Shown here: positions 15,146-22,846 of the stretch, one piece after another
Layout: each line of letters begins with the position of its first letter
How positions within the stretch are numbered: the first letter of the stretch is position 1
NCBI GenBank assembly: GCA_900550415.1
Contig: URSO01000009.1
Coordinates: forward strand, 1-45,014
Length of the DNA stretch: 45,014 bases
Reading direction: 5' to 3'
Source: an uncultured Collinsella sp.
GTDB taxonomy: Bacteria; Actinomycetota; Coriobacteriia; Coriobacteriales; Coriobacteriaceae
The notes under the pieces: generated by a model
Database searches by the model: none
What the model was told of the DNA's origin: nothing
The model's input: only the letters and a program-made list of their open reading frames with translations
Made by a program: the position numbers and the translations under genes

Positions 15146-16336
15146 GTGCAATATCGCGTTGACCCCAAAAGTGGTAACCGAATATCCGCTCTGGGTCTGG
15201 GCTGCATGAGATTTCCCGGTGCGCCGGGACACCCCGATGCGAAGACAGCCGATGCCATCATTTCCCGTGCGGTGGAGCAGGGGATTAATTATCTGGATAC
15301 CGCGTATCTCTATCCCGGTAACGAGGTGTGCGTGGGCGCCTCACTTGAGCGCCTGGGTCTGCGCGACCGCGTGTTGCTCGCGACTAAGTTGCCGCACGCT
15401 TCGTGCAAGTGCGCGGAGGATTTCGACCGGTTCTTCGACGAGCAACTGCGCCGCCTGCGGACCGACCATATCGACTATTACCTTATGCACAACATCACTT
15501 CGCCCGCCCAGTGGGAGCGCGTGGTGGCGTTGGGCATCGAAGACTGGATTGCGCACCAAAAGGCTGCGGGGCGTATTCGCCAGATAGGTTTTTCGTATCA
15601 CGGCAGTGCGGCGGACTTCCTGACGATGCTCGACGCGTATGACTGGGATTTTTGCCAGATTCAGTACAACTACGCTGGAGAGCGCTACCAAGCGGGAACG
15701 GCGGGACTTATAGCAGCCGCCGAGTGCGGGCTCGCGGTGTTTGTGATGGAACCGCTTTTGGGCGGACGCCTGGCGGGCAAGCTGCCTCCGCGGGCCCGCG
15801 CCGTGCTCGATGACGTACGCGATCCGTACCTGAAGACGCCGGCTGCTTGGGGCCTTTCGTGGGTGTGGAACCATCCTCAAGTCACGATGCTGCTTTCGGG
15901 CATGACCGATACCGCGCAGGTGGACGAGAACGCGGTGCTGGCCGATCGGGCCCTGCCGGATTCGATGACAGCCGCTCAGCTCGATACCATCGCACGCGTG
16001 CTGGCGGAGTTTGAAAAATCGAATCGCGTGCCCTGCACGGGATGCGGCTACTGCATGCCATGTCCCAAGGGTATTAACATTCCCGGCTGCTTTGCCGCTT
16101 ACAACGCGAGCTATGCGCACAGCTGGTTTACGGGGCTGTCGCAATACTTTACGGCGAGCGCGGTGCGGACGAATGAGCCCAAGCTGGTGAGTAATTGCGT
16201 CAAGTGCGGCAAATGCGCACGTCACTGCCCGCAGCACATCGAAATTCCCGAGCGTCTCGACGATGTGCGCCGACGTTTCCAGCCTGGCCCCGTAACGGCT
16301 GCGCTTAAAGCCTTTTGCAAAACGCGCTCCTCATGA
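15146..16336 (+). CDS. Aldo/keto reductase with C-terminal ferredoxin domain
   Basis: The 396-residue protein has an aldo/keto reductase TIM barrel (residues 1-280: GCMRFP, YLDTAYLYPGNE, LATKLPHA, YYLMHN) and a C-terminal 4Fe-4S region. The Cys groups are CTGCGYCMPC (Cys297, 300, 303, 306) and CVKCGKCARHC. This fused type is common in anaerobes; it may couple NAD(P)H- or ferredoxin-linked redox to aldehyde or keto-sugar reduction. The substrate is unknown. GTG 15146 is the preferred start as AAAGGAGG lies just upstream; ATG 15128 is an alternative with no clear ribosome site. Confidence 0.88.
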   Translation: MQYRVDPKSGNRISALGLGCMRFPGAPGHPDAKTADAIISRAVEQGINYLDTAYLYPGNEVCVGASLERLGLRDRVLLATKLPHASCKCAEDFDRFFDEQLRRLRTDHIDYYLMHNITSPAQWERVVALGIEDWIAHQKAAGRIRQIGFSYHGSAADFLTMLDAYDWDFCQIQYNYAGERYQAGTAGLIAAAECGLAVFVMEPLLGGRLAGKLPPRARAVLDDVRDPYLKTPAAWGLSWVWNHPQVTMLLSGMTDTAQVDENAVLADRALPDSMTAAQLDTIARVLAEFEKSNRVPCTGCGYCMPCPKGINIPGCFAAYNASYAHSWFTGLSQYFTASAVRTNEPKLVSNCVKCGKCARHCPQHIEIPERLDDVRRRFQPGPVTAALKAFCKTRSS

Positions 16337-16348
16337 CCCTTTTATAAC

Positions 16349-16411
16349 TTGCGGTGGAATAGTTCCTGTTTGCGGCAGAATAAGGCACCAACAGGAACTA
16401 TTTCACCGCAA
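16349..16411. repeat. Long inverted repeat upstream of nfo
   Basis: Bases 16349-16370 and 16390-16411 are inverted copies of 22 nt with one mismatch and a 19-nt loop. In a + strand RNA the mismatch is a G-U wobble. It starts 12 nt after the aldo/keto reductase stop and ends 20 nt before the endonuclease IV start. No T-tract follows, so a dispersed palindrome or regulatory RNA fits as well as a terminator. Confidence 0.75.
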
Positions 16412-16431
16412 CTGATGAGGGGGAGCTGGAG

Positions 16432-17298
16432 ATGCTGACGATTGGGTGTCATCTTTCGACGACGAAGGGCTATCGGGCGATGGGGGAGACAGCGCTATCC
16501 ATTGGCGCCAATACCTTTGCGTTCTTTACGCGCAACCCGCGCGGTGGCAAGGCAAAAGACCTTGACATGGATGACGTGGCGGCTCTGCGCGAGCTTATGG
16601 CGCAAAACGACTTTGGACCGCTAGTGGCGCATGCCCCGTATACCTATAACCCCTGCTCCGCTAAGGAGCGGGCGCGGGAGTTTGCCTTGGAGGCTATGGC
16701 GGAAGATTTGCAGCGTCTGGAAGCACTGCCCGGCAACTACTACAACTTCCATCCCGGTGCGCATGTGGGACAGGGGGCAGACGCCGGCATTCAGATGATT
16801 GTCGACACGCTGTGCCAGGTGATGTTTGAGGGACAGCAGACGACGGTATTGCTTGAGACCATGGCGGGCAAGGGCACCGAGGTGGGCCGTAGCTTTGAAG
16901 AGCTGGCGCGCATTATCGAGGGCGTTGCCGCCAAGTGCCCGGAGCTGTCCGATAAGCTGGGCGTTTGTTTGGACACCTGCCATGTGAGCGATGCTGGCTA
17001 CGACATCATCCATGACCTGGACGGCGTACTCGACGAGTTCGACCGCGTGGTGGGTATCGAGCGCTTGCGCGCCGTGCATATCAATGACTCCAAGAACCCC
17101 TGCGGCGCCCATAAGGATCGCCACGAGTGCATCGGCAAGGGCTACCTGGGTAGTGAAGAGTTTGGCGGCGGTATGCAGGTTATGCAGAATATTGTATCGA
17201 ATAGCCGCTTGCGTGCACTTCCATTTATTTTGGAGACGCCGAACGAACTTGCAGGTTATGCAGCTGAAATCAAACTGTTAAGGTCATTGCAGCAGTAA
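16432..17298 (+). CDS. nfo: Endonuclease IV (deoxyribonuclease IV)
   Basis: The 288-residue protein is a complete Nfo, a trinuclear-zinc TIM barrel that cuts DNA at abasic sites in base-excision repair. The metal ligands are visible in order: VAHAPY, FHPGAHVG, LLETMAGKG, LDTCHVSDAGYD, VHINDSKNPCGAHKDRH and LETPNE. The length is normal. The start ATG 16432 directly follows GGGGGAGCTGGAG. It appears to be a single gene. Confidence 0.95.
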   Translation: MLTIGCHLSTTKGYRAMGETALSIGANTFAFFTRNPRGGKAKDLDMDDVAALRELMAQNDFGPLVAHAPYTYNPCSAKERAREFALEAMAEDLQRLEALPGNYYNFHPGAHVGQGADAGIQMIVDTLCQVMFEGQQTTVLLETMAGKGTEVGRSFEELARIIEGVAAKCPELSDKLGVCLDTCHVSDAGYDIIHDLDGVLDEFDRVVGIERLRAVHINDSKNPCGAHKDRHECIGKGYLGSEEFGGGMQVMQNIVSNSRLRALPFILETPNELAGYAAEIKLLRSLQQ

Positions 17299-17359
17299 TG
17301 ACTGTTGCTAAGTGGAGTATTCCATTCACGTTATGGGTTTGTTTCAATCAGTTTTCTCA

Positions 17360-17388
17360 TTGCAGATTCGTAATTCCGGGTGCATAAT
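17360..17388 (+). promoter_or_regulatory. Promoter of the amino-acid ABC operon
   Basis: TTGCAG (17360-17365) and CATAAT (17383-17388) are 17 nt apart, placing the start about 50 nt before the binding-protein gene. Confidence 0.55.
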
Positions 17389-17445
17389 AGCCAACAGTTT
17401 TTGCAGACCTCTGAATCAAACGGGGTCACTGGAAGGAGACTGATT

Positions 17446-18306
17446 ATGAAGCTCAAGAAGCTTGGCGCGTTTGCAGCCACGGGCGCCATGGCGCTCGCTC
17501 TTGCACTGACGGGCTGTGGTTCGTCCAACGCCACCTCTGGTTCCGATGCCGGTTCCAGCAGCTCTGACGACGCTAAGGTCGAGAAGGTCGACGGCTCCAA
17601 GGAGTATGCACTCGTCAAGGACGGTACGCTCACCGTCGGCACCTCTGCCGAGTACGCTCCGTTTGAGTACAAGGATGACAACGGCGATTATCAGGGCTTT
17701 GACCTTGAGCTCATCAAGGCTATCGGCGACAAGCTGGGCCTGGATGTCGAGTATGTCAACAATGACTTTGACACGCTGGTTCCGGGCGTCGCTTCGGGCG
17801 CCAAGTATGATGTTTCCATCGCGGCTATCACCGACACGCCCGAGCGTGAGAAGGAAGTCACTTTCTCTGATTCCTACTACATGGACGATCAGGCTATCGT
17901 GACCAAGGTCGATAACACCGACATCACGGCCGACAACTACAGCGAGAAGCTCAACAACGCCGACGCTACCATCATCGTCCAGTCTGGCTCGACCGCCGAG
18001 GCCTTTGCCCAGGAGAACTTCCCGAAGGCCAAGATCGTCCCCTACAAGGACGCTACCGAGTGCTTCAGCGCCCTGCAGTCCGATAAGGGCGACGCCGTAG
18101 TCACCAACCGCTCCGTTGCCAGCCAGCTGACCGCCGAGCAGTTCAACACCTGCCAGACCATCAAGCAGATCAGCACCGGCGAGGAGTACGCCATTGCCAT
18201 CAACCAGGGCAACACCAAGCTCAAGGATGACATCAACCAGGCCATCAAGGACCTGACCGACGACGGTACCGTCGACGCCCTCATGGCTAAGTACAACATC
18301 AAGTAA
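17446..18306 (+). CDS. Amino-acid ABC transporter substrate-binding lipoprotein
   Basis: This 286-residue protein has a lipoprotein signal with lipobox LTGC (Cys24) and then a family 3 solute-binding domain (LTVGTSAEYAPFEYKDDNGDYQGFDLELIKAIGDKLG and so on). Such proteins bind polar amino acids outside the membrane and hand them to an ABC importer. It is the first gene of a three-gene operon with permease and ATPase. A hairpin after the stop likely lowers downstream expression relative to the binding protein. The exact ligand is not predictable. Confidence 0.93.
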   Translation: MKLKKLGAFAATGAMALALALTGCGSSNATSGSDAGSSSSDDAKVEKVDGSKEYALVKDGTLTVGTSAEYAPFEYKDDNGDYQGFDLELIKAIGDKLGLDVEYVNNDFDTLVPGVASGAKYDVSIAAITDTPEREKEVTFSDSYYMDDQAIVTKVDNTDITADNYSEKLNNADATIIVQSGSTAEAFAQENFPKAKIVPYKDATECFSALQSDKGDAVVTNRSVASQLTAEQFNTCQTIKQISTGEEYAIAINQGNTKLKDDINQAIKDLTDDGTVDALMAKYNIK

Positions 18307-18328
18307 AATAACTACTTGATTGCGCGCG

Positions 18329-18358
18329 GGCCCTTTCCGTTTTGCGGAGAGGGCCTTT
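18329..18358 (+). terminator. Intra-operon attenuating hairpin
   Basis: GGCCCTTTCCG (18329-18339) pairs with CGGAGAGGGCC (18345-18355) in an 11-bp stem with one G-U wobble; only three Ts follow, so it should be partial. It lies between binding protein and permease. Confidence 0.6.
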
Positions 18359-18423
18359 GCGCTTCTCTTGACGGAGAGCGTTTCCGTCTCGTTTTGCCGG
18401 CAACTTCTACGATAGGAGCCACC

Positions 18424-19785
18424 TTGTCTCGACTGAACAAAGGGGCCGCTGAGCAGCGTTTTCCACTGCCCGTCTTGCTCCAAAAGCTAGCCTGCGTCAT
18501 GGCCGTGGCGCTCGCGCTGGTGTGCGCGGGGGCATATGCGCCCACGACCGCCCAGGCGCTTGAGACCGCAAAGATTACCGCCCGACCCAACACCGGTTCG
18601 GGCAGCGATGTGGTCGGCGGCACCGAGACGCGCATTACCTGGGAAGTTCAGGCCGATGCCGACGAGGAGCTGAGCGGTCTTTCTTTGACGTTTGTCGACG
18701 GCACGACGTTTGGTACCGATGACACGCGATTGACGATGCTCTCGGGCGAGGACCTCATGGATCGTACGCCCATGAAACCCACGTGCAAGGCTGACGGCCA
18801 GACGCTCAAGATTGACTTTGGCGAGACGGCGCCTGCCGGCGGCTTTTTCCGTGTCGAGGTTTACGGCGTGACCTTCCCCGTCGAGGGCGGTGACGAGGCC
18901 TTTAGCGGCACCTACACTTTGGCCGATGGTTCGACCAAGAAGATCTCCAAGATTCCGTCGGTGGAGATCAAGGGCGTGACGGCATTCGATAACTTCCTGG
19001 CCGACCTTAAGGAGCAGCCGTGGGTCGAGGCATGGAATTCCAACATGTTCCTTCGCCTGTTCCTGAACCCGGTCATTTTGGTCCAGAGCCTGCCGATCGT
19101 CTTCAAAGGCTTCCTCATGTCGCTCTCGATCGTGCTCGTGGCGTTTCCGCTGGCAATTCCCTTTGGCTTCGCCCTGTCGCTCATGCGCATCTCCAAGTCG
19201 CGCATCCTGCGTTGCCTTGCCGGTATCTATGTGAATATCATTCGCGGTACGCCGGCGTTCCTGCAGATCTACATCGCGTTCTTTGGCCTGCCGCTGGCCG
19301 GCGTCAAGGTTGATGACTATGTGCTGGGCGTCATCGTCATGGCCATGAACTCGTCCGCCTACCTGTGCGAGATCTTCCGTGCCGGTATTCAGTCGATCCC
19401 CAAGGGCCAGAACGAGGCTGCGCGCTCGCTGGGCATGAACGCCTTCCAGACACTGCTCTACGTTATGATTCCGCAGACGTTCCGCAATGTCCTGCCAACG
19501 TTGACCAGTGAGTTCATCCTGCTTTACAAGGATACGTCGCTGCTCGCGGCCGTGGGCGTGGTCGAGATCGTCATGAACGCCCGCACCATCGTGGCCACGA
19601 CGGGCTCTATTACACCGTACGTGGTTGCCGCCCTGTTCTATCTGGTCATCACCCTGCCGCTCGCTCGCTTGGTGAGCGGCCTTGAGGCGAGGCTTTTGGG
19701 CACGGCCGAAACTAAGAAGAAGCGTCCCGCCAAGAGCGCCGGACAGGTCGTCGCGACGCCCGCCGATCACATCGCCGGTCTGTAA
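18424..19785 (+). CDS. Amino-acid ABC permease with fused N-terminal extracellular domain
   Basis: The 453-residue protein has a signal-like segment (about residues 18-40), then about 180 residues without membrane helices, then a HisM/GlnP-type permease domain (from about residue 215) with the EAA loop NEAARSLGMNAFQTL. Ordinary permeases of this family are about 220 residues, so the N-terminal half is an added domain, predicted to face outside and to be beta-rich. Its role is unknown; it may bind substrate or cell wall. The TTG 18424 start is preceded by AGGAG at 18414-18418, and GTG/ATG alternatives further upstream overlap the terminator hairpin. Confidence 0.85.
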   Translation: MSRLNKGAAEQRFPLPVLLQKLACVMAVALALVCAGAYAPTTAQALETAKITARPNTGSGSDVVGGTETRITWEVQADADEELSGLSLTFVDGTTFGTDDTRLTMLSGEDLMDRTPMKPTCKADGQTLKIDFGETAPAGGFFRVEVYGVTFPVEGGDEAFSGTYTLADGSTKKISKIPSVEIKGVTAFDNFLADLKEQPWVEAWNSNMFLRLFLNPVILVQSLPIVFKGFLMSLSIVLVAFPLAIPFGFALSLMRISKSRILRCLAGIYVNIIRGTPAFLQIYIAFFGLPLAGVKVDDYVLGVIVMAMNSSAYLCEIFRAGIQSIPKGQNEAARSLGMNAFQTLLYVMIPQTFRNVLPTLTSEFILLYKDTSLLAAVGVVEIVMNARTIVATTGSITPYVVAALFYLVITLPLARLVSGLEARLLGTAETKKKRPAKSAGQVVATPADHIAGL

Positions 19786-19797
19786 GGAGGTCCTATC

Positions 19798-20550
19798 ATG
19801 AGCGAAACCAATAACTCGAACGAGGTCGTCGTCAGCATCAAGAACCTCCAGAAGGCCTTTGGCGATAACGTGGTCCTGCGCGATATCGATCTGGATGTGC
19901 ACAAGGGCGAGGTTGTCGTAGTTCTGGGTCCCTCGGGCTCGGGTAAGTCGACGATGCTTCGCTGCATCAACCGTCTTGAGCATCCCACGAGTGGCTCGAT
20001 TGTCGTTGAGGGTGTGGACGTGTGCGCCAAGGGCGTCGATCTTAACAAGGTGCGCACGCATCTGGGTATGGTGTTCCAGCAGTTCAATTTGTTCCCGCAC
20101 CTCTCAGTCAAAAAGAACGTCATGCTCGCGCAGCAGAAGGTGCTCAAGCGCAGCAAGGAAGAGGCCGAGAAAATTGCCGTCGAGGAGCTGACCAAGGTCG
20201 GTCTTGCCGAGCGTATCGACTTTATGCCGAGCCAGCTCTCGGGCGGTCAGCAGCAGCGCGTTGCCATCGCCCGCGCCCTGTCGATGAACCCGCACGTCAT
20301 GCTCTTTGACGAGGCCACCTCGGCGCTCGACCCCGAGCTCGTGCGCGACGTCCTGGGTGTCATGCGCGACCTGGCACGCGACGGCATGACCATGATCGTC
20401 GTGACGCACGAGATGGGCTTTGCCCGCGATGTCGCCGACCGCGTCGTCTTTATGGACGGCGGCGTCATTGTGGAAGAGGGTACGCCGAGCGAGGTCTTCG
20501 ACCACCCCAAGAGCGAGCGCACCAAGGCGTTCTTGGGAAATATCTCGTAG
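19798..20550 (+). CDS. Amino-acid ABC transporter ATP-binding protein
   Basis: The 250-residue protein is a GlnQ-type ATPase. Walker A is GPSGSGKST, the signature is LSGGQQQRVAIARAL, Walker B is VMLFDEATSALDPE, and the H-loop is VVTHEM. It drives the import with the adjacent permease and binding protein. It follows the permease by 12 nt with a strong AAGGAGG site (19784-19790). It ends the operon before a strong terminator. Confidence 0.97.
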   Translation: MSETNNSNEVVVSIKNLQKAFGDNVVLRDIDLDVHKGEVVVVLGPSGSGKSTMLRCINRLEHPTSGSIVVEGVDVCAKGVDLNKVRTHLGMVFQQFNLFPHLSVKKNVMLAQQKVLKRSKEEAEKIAVEELTKVGLAERIDFMPSQLSGGQQQRVAIARALSMNPHVMLFDEATSALDPELVRDVLGVMRDLARDGMTMIVVTHEMGFARDVADRVVFMDGGVIVEEGTPSEVFDHPKSERTKAFLGNIS

Positions 20551-20570
20551 CCGGTTGATGTAACTGCCGT

Positions 20571-20618
20571 TACAAAAGAGCGGGGGCTGGACTTGAATCC
20601 AGCCCCCGCTCTTTTGTA
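20571..20618. terminator. Bidirectional terminator after the ABC operon
   Basis: Bases 20571-20591 and 20598-20618 are perfect 21-nt inverted copies with a 6-nt loop, with A-rich and T-rich ends. It serves the ABC operon and the convergent flavodoxin operon. Confidence 0.92.
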
Positions 20619-20666
20619 GGGATGGGGATGCGCTGTGATACAGGCTCTTTTGGAGGCCTGGTTTCG

Positions 20667-21086
20667 TTACGCGAGCTCGGCTCCGAGGGCCTTGCAGGCC
20701 ACCTCGCCCTCATCGTCGGGCGCATCGTAGCAAATGACGGAGTCCACGACGTTGACGCCGGCCTCGTCGGCGTCGGCCTTCCAGTTGTCCATCCATTCGC
20801 CCTCGGCCCACGAATAAGAGCCAAAGAGGACGACCTTCTTGTCGCCGAGGGCTTCCTTGACTTCGTCCCACATCGGCTGGAACTCATCGTACTCGAGCTC
20901 CTCGGAGCCCATGGCGGGGCAGCCGAAGGCGAAGGCGTCATAGCCGGTGGCCTTGTCGGCGGAGAAGTCGGCGCAGGAGATGACCTCTGTCTCGGCGCCC
21001 ACGGACGTGGCGCCTTCGGCGACGAGGTTTGCCATGGCCTCGGTGTTGCCCGTGCCGCTCCAGTAGACGACGGCGATCTTGCTCAT
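20667..21086 (-). CDS. Flavodoxin
   Basis: The 139-residue protein has the FMN phosphate loop at the N terminus (VVYWSGTGNTEAMA) and the AFGCPAMGSEELE and FGSYSWAEGEWMD loops of short-chain flavodoxins. These are low-potential electron carriers replacing ferredoxin, often under iron limitation. The DUF3793 gene lies 45 nt upstream, so the two probably share a transcript and a metal- or iron-linked role. Confidence 0.93.
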   Translation of the reverse strand: MSKIAVVYWSGTGNTEAMANLVAEGATSVGAETEVISCADFSADKATGYDAFAFGCPAMGSEELEYDEFQPMWDEVKEALGDKKVVLFGSYSWAEGEWMDNWKADADEAGVNVVDSVICYDAPDDEGEVACKALGAELA

Positions 21087-21131
21087 GTTTTGTCCTTTCG
21101 GTCGTGCGGTGCTTGCCGCGGTTTGTACGTT

Positions 21132-21836
21132 CTATCGGGTTGCCTGGGCAAGTTGCGCCAGGCTGCAGCCCTGCTGATAGATAAAAGTGAAGTATTGGGT
21201 GCAGGCACGGTAGGCATCAAACGTCGCAAGCGCCTGCTCGACATTTGCGTAGACCTTCCAGGCCCCAAAGACCTTGTAGTTCTCGCCGCGCTGGACGATA
21301 AACTCGTGCACGTCGTCGTAGGGATATCCAAGGAAGTAGCCTATTTCGTGCGGAAACTCGCAGGTGCAGTCTTTGCTGCAGCTAGCTTGATAGTCCAATG
21401 CGCATCGGGTTTTACCGCATGCGCATTCCGCGGCGTTATTGCTCGCGAGCGTGATGCGTGATGCCAAATGCACAAGGCATGTCGAAAGGTCTCCCGTGTC
21501 GTAGCCTTCCGAGGCGAGCGCCGTTTGGGCGCGAGGGTCTGCGAAATAGGTGGTGAGGCTTTTGGCTCGGTACACGTACACGAGCGCTCCGCAGGGCCGC
21601 CAGACCAAAACGCTCAGGTGGATGCCGAGCGGGTCAAGCTCGCTATTGCACTGGGCGATAACGTCGAGCAGGCGTGCTCGGTGTTCTGCGATTGGCGCGG
21701 TCGCGCCCGAACCATCCTGATGGGCGTAGACGCCGGGATAGGTAAAGAGCGATGCCGGTTTGATGCCCGCGAGCGTGGGGGAGCAGTTGCGCACGACTGC
21801 TGCCTGAAACGTTGGGATGTCTATGGTTCGAGTCAC
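21132..21836 (-). CDS. DUF3793 family protein
   Basis: The 234-residue protein has the DUF3793 signature FPHEIGYFLGYPYDDVHEFI and the later GAWKVYAN segment, and a central Cys-rich stretch (CACGKTRCALDYQASCSKDCTCEF). In other gut anaerobes this family commonly sits near flavodoxins or Feo iron-transport genes; its biochemistry is unknown. A promoter with 16-nt spacing lies upstream (21875-21902). Confidence 0.85.
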   Translation of the reverse strand: MTRTIDIPTFQAAVVRNCSPTLAGIKPASLFTYPGVYAHQDGSGATAPIAEHRARLLDVIAQCNSELDPLGIHLSVLVWRPCGALVYVYRAKSLTTYFADPRAQTALASEGYDTGDLSTCLVHLASRITLASNNAAECACGKTRCALDYQASCSKDCTCEFPHEIGYFLGYPYDDVHEFIVQRGENYKVFGAWKVYANVEQALATFDAYRACTQYFTFIYQQGCSLAQLAQATR

Positions 21837-21874
21837 GGCGCTCCTTACCGATCTAAACTGTTAGCCAAGGAAAA

Positions 21875-21902
21875 CTTATACACGAAAGTAAGCCTTGGTC
21901 AA
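21875..21902 (-). promoter_or_regulatory. Promoter of the DUF3793-flavodoxin operon
   Basis: On the - strand TTGACC (21897-21902) and TATAAG (21875-21880) are 16 nt apart. The promoter is flanked by inverted CCAAGG/CCTTGG blocks (about 21865-21898), with TTAGCC-like half-sites that could bind an iron- or manganese-responsive DtxR-type repressor; the repressor assignment is inference. Confidence 0.55.
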
Positions 21903-21966
21903 CTAAAAAGTTTGAAGAGGGAAACTAATTGATCGAACGGACATGATTTTGGGTTAAGATGGGGAC

Positions 21967-21980
21967 ACCCCATGGGGGTA
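21967..21980. promoter_or_regulatory. CsoR-like palindrome upstream of the HMA-domain gene
   Basis: The stretch ACCCCATGGGGGTA has the G/C-tract palindrome CCCC-AT-GGGG typical of CsoR/RcnR-type operators. It lies just after a TAAGAT hexamer (21955-21960) that would place it near the transcript start. No CsoR gene is in the window, so a metal role is inferred from the downstream gene. Confidence 0.4.
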
Positions 21981-22010
21981 TCTAGATAGAGCTACTTGAA
22001 AGGGGAACGC

Positions 22011-22394
22011 ATGAGTGATTTGCTCAACCCTGCGAATCTCATCGTGCTGGCCGTCATTGCCGTCGGCATGTTTTTTGGACTGCGTCGCATTGCCGCTTCG
22101 ACACACGGGAAGAGTTGTTGCAGCGATGGTGCGAGCGGTAAGAAGGCCAAGAAGGTAGTGGTTGCGGATACCGATCCGTCCCACTACCCCTATAGCGATG
22201 AGTTGCTCATCGGCGGTATGAGCTGTGACGGCTGCGCTCAGAATGTGGCCAATGCCCTCAATGCGCTGAATGGTGTGTGGGCAACGGTAACGTACGCGGA
22301 CCACACAGCGCGCGTGCGCTCCAAGCGGCCGATCAATCGCGGTGTCCTTGAGGCTGCCGTGAGAGATGCGGGTTACTACGTCATGACGCTGTAA
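22011..22394 (+). CDS. Membrane-anchored heavy-metal-associated (HMA) protein
   Basis: The 127-residue protein begins with one hydrophobic helix (residues 8-24) and ends with an HMA domain containing GMSCDGCAQNVANAL (metal-binding CxxC) and the beta strands that follow. It carries a short Cys pair (KSCCSDG) in between. HMA proteins bind copper, zinc or other soft metals and pass them to transporters. A free-standing anchored form is unusual next to no metal ATPase. The start ATG 22011 follows AAAGGGG. An upstream palindrome suggests metal-dependent control. Confidence 0.85.
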   Translation: MSDLLNPANLIVLAVIAVGMFFGLRRIAASTHGKSCCSDGASGKKAKKVVVADTDPSHYPYSDELLIGGMSCDGCAQNVANALNALNGVWATVTYADHTARVRSKRPINRGVLEAAVRDAGYYVMTL

Positions 22395-22420
22395 GCGTCG
22401 CTCTGGGTGCGCTTCCTTGG

Positions 22421-22846
22421 CTAGGCTCGTCCGCGCAGCTCGATGTCTTGGATGTCGTCGAAGTCGATGGCGATGTCTCGGAGCTTGAGGAGCTTGAAGG
22501 CGGGGAGCGCCTCGTCGAGAATGCCGGTACGGCTACGATAACCGTACGTATCGTAATAGGTGACGCGAACCAAGTCGCCACGTTTGAGGCCCTCGAGCTT
22601 TGTCGAAAGCTCGAGGGCTTTTTCTTCCGTGAGCTCGCATTTGGGCTCGGCGGTGATATCTTGCTTACGTACGAGCTCGTAGTATCCCGTGAGAGCGGCA
22701 AAGGGCATAAACTGTGCGGCACGGCTGGCACGGACGGCGCCGTTAGCGGTGAGCTTGGGATCGGCGGAGCGACGTCTTCCCTCGGGGTCCGCTAGGCGTT
22801 CAAAAGGTGTCGGTGGCCGCATCGGCTGTTGCTGGGGCTTAGGCAC
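22421..22846 (-). CDS. YolD-like family protein
   Basis: The 141-residue protein resembles YolD-like proteins: RAAQFMPFAALTGYYE followed by a small beta barrel with KRGDLVRVTYYDTYGYRSRTG. YolD-type genes commonly pair with Y-family polymerases such as UvrX in Firmicutes and may assist UmuC-like activity. Here it overlaps the polymerase gene upstream by 8 nt (22839-22846), so they are in one operon under the LexA-type boxes. Confidence 0.8.
   Translation of the reverse strand: MPKPQQQPMRPPTPFERLADPEGRRRSADPKLTANGAVRASRAAQFMPFAALTGYYELVRKQDITAEPKCELTEEKALELSTKLEGLKRGDLVRVTYYDTYGYRSRTGILDEALPAFKLLKLRDIAIDFDDIQDIELRGRA

Noticed and set aside
18487..20100. A 537-codon open frame on the - strand across the ABC permease and ATPase genes
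   Set aside because: It is antisense to two well-supported genes with clear motifs; its translation is low-complexity and has no family features.
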